Source: an uncultured Collinsella sp. (GTDB taxonomy: Bacteria > Actinomycetota > Coriobacteriia > Coriobacteriales > Coriobacteriaceae). From it: a DNA stretch of 13,246 nucleotides. The notes beneath the pieces were generated by a model. The model saw only the letters and a list, made by a program, of their open reading frames with translations. It made no database searches and was not told where the DNA came from. The translations under genes and the position numbers were made by a program. Numbering within the stretch: the stretch's first letter is position 1; the number at the start of each line of letters is the position of its first letter. This document shows positions 12,761 through 13,246 of the stretch, piece after piece. Location of the stretch: positions 1-13,246 of the forward strand of contig UQWV01000050.1 in NCBI GenBank assembly GCA_900544845.1, read 5' to 3'.

Positions 12761-13246
12761 ATGGCAGGCTCCCGGACATATCGCACGAAAGTGCTCGTGC
12801 TCGATAAGACTAAGCTCAAAGAGACCGACCTGATCTTGACGATGCTTGACGAGCGGGGGCGGCAGGTTCGTGCCGTGGCAAAGGGCGCCCGCAAACCCGG
12901 CGGACGCCTGGCTGCGCGCTGCGAGCTGTTCTGTACGGTAGATATGCTGCTCGCACATGGACGGTCACTCGACGTGGTTTCCCAGGCCGAGCTTATGGAG
13001 GCGCCGCTCGGCGTTGCGCCCGATTACGAGACGACCTGCGCCGCAAGCGCGATCGCCGAGGTCGCGCGCGTGTGCTCGTTCGAGGACGCCGAGGACCCGT
13101 TTACCTTTGCCATCACGCAGCGAGCGCTTGCCCTGGTGGGCAGCGGGCTCGACACGGCGCATATGGATCTACTTGTGGCGGCATATGTCTTTAAGCTGCT
13201 GTCGCACGTTGGCTATCGACCCGATTTTTCGGCCTGCGTACTGTGC
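12761..13246 (+). CDS. recO: DNA repair protein RecO (3' partial)
   Basis: RecO works with RecR (and RecF) to load RecA on gapped DNA coated with SSB. The frame is open from ATG 12761 to the window edge, giving the first 162 residues of a protein usually around 240-260 long. The N-terminal OB fold shows RTYRTKVLVLDKTKLKETD (5-23) and the family-typical RAVAKGARKPGGRL (37-50). The helical domain follows with the GYRPDF motif, and CVLC (Cys159, Cys162) is probably the first half of the zinc site seen in many RecO proteins. The only ribosome site is AAGGA (12744-12748), 12 nt from the ATG, a little far; no better start exists nearby. era followed by recO is a very common order and supports the call. 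Confidence 0.93.
   Translation, partial: MAGSRTYRTKVLVLDKTKLKETDLILTMLDERGRQVRAVAKGARKPGGRLAARCELFCTVDMLLAHGRSLDVVSQAELMEAPLGVAPDYETTCAASAIAEVARVCSFEDAEDPFTFAITQRALALVGSGLDTAHMDLLVAAYVFKLLSHVGYRPDFSACVLC

Noticed and set aside
11324..12958. Long open frame on the minus strand (544 codons) opposite dgkA, era and the start of recO
   Set aside because: This is also a codon-bias shadow of well-supported genes, with no ribosome site, domain or motif seen.
1..13246. tRNA genes, CRISPR arrays, insertion sequences, phage or defence genes
   Set aside because: I looked for these on both strands and saw none; the gene set is conserved core genome with consistent codon use throughout.

Overview
The window is a dense, single-strand housekeeping region. 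Every credible gene reads on the + strand, and no stretch of 300 bases lacks a gene. The DNA is GC-rich, codons ending in G or C are favoured, and GTG/TTG starts are used beside ATG. The proteins and gene order (comEC-holA-rpsT-lepA-dus-hemW-J proteins-mtaB-phoH-ybeY-dgkA-era-recO) resemble Gram-positive bacteria of the Actinomycetota. My best guess is a Coriobacteriia member such as Collinsella. That placement comes from protein feel and layout, not from a database search.

Layout. Positions 1-479 hold the 3' end of comEC (DNA uptake). holA (DNA polymerase III delta) follows after a short gap with a promoter-like site. rpsT (ribosomal protein S20) has its own extended -10 promoter, a roughly 69-nt leader with a hairpin and T6 run, and ends at a strong intrinsic terminator (1955-1991). 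Right behind the terminator, lepA appears to start from a promoter so close to its ATG that the mRNA should be leaderless. dus (tRNA dihydrouridine synthase) and hemW follow in tight succession. Next come two tandem J-domain genes, each behind its own promoter-like site. The second is a canonical DnaJ. The first is a hybrid: J domain and complete zinc-finger domain, but the second C-terminal domain is replaced by about three membrane helices. From dnaJ to the window's end, mtaB, phoH, ybeY, dgkA, era and recO are packed with gaps of at most 15 nt or with overlaps, which suggests one long operon.

How the genes fit together. Most products serve translation and RNA (S20, LepA, Dus, MtaB, YbeY, Era, PhoH), with DNA replication/repair (HolA, RecO, ComEC), chaperone work (DnaJ and the membrane J protein), heme handling (HemW) and lipid-carrier recycling (DgkA family). 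This is core genome; I see no mobile element, CRISPR array, tRNA or defence system. The most unusual items are the membrane-tethered DnaJ-like protein, a strongly acidic N-terminal extension on Era, the possible attenuator in the rpsT leader, and the probable leaderless lepA transcript.
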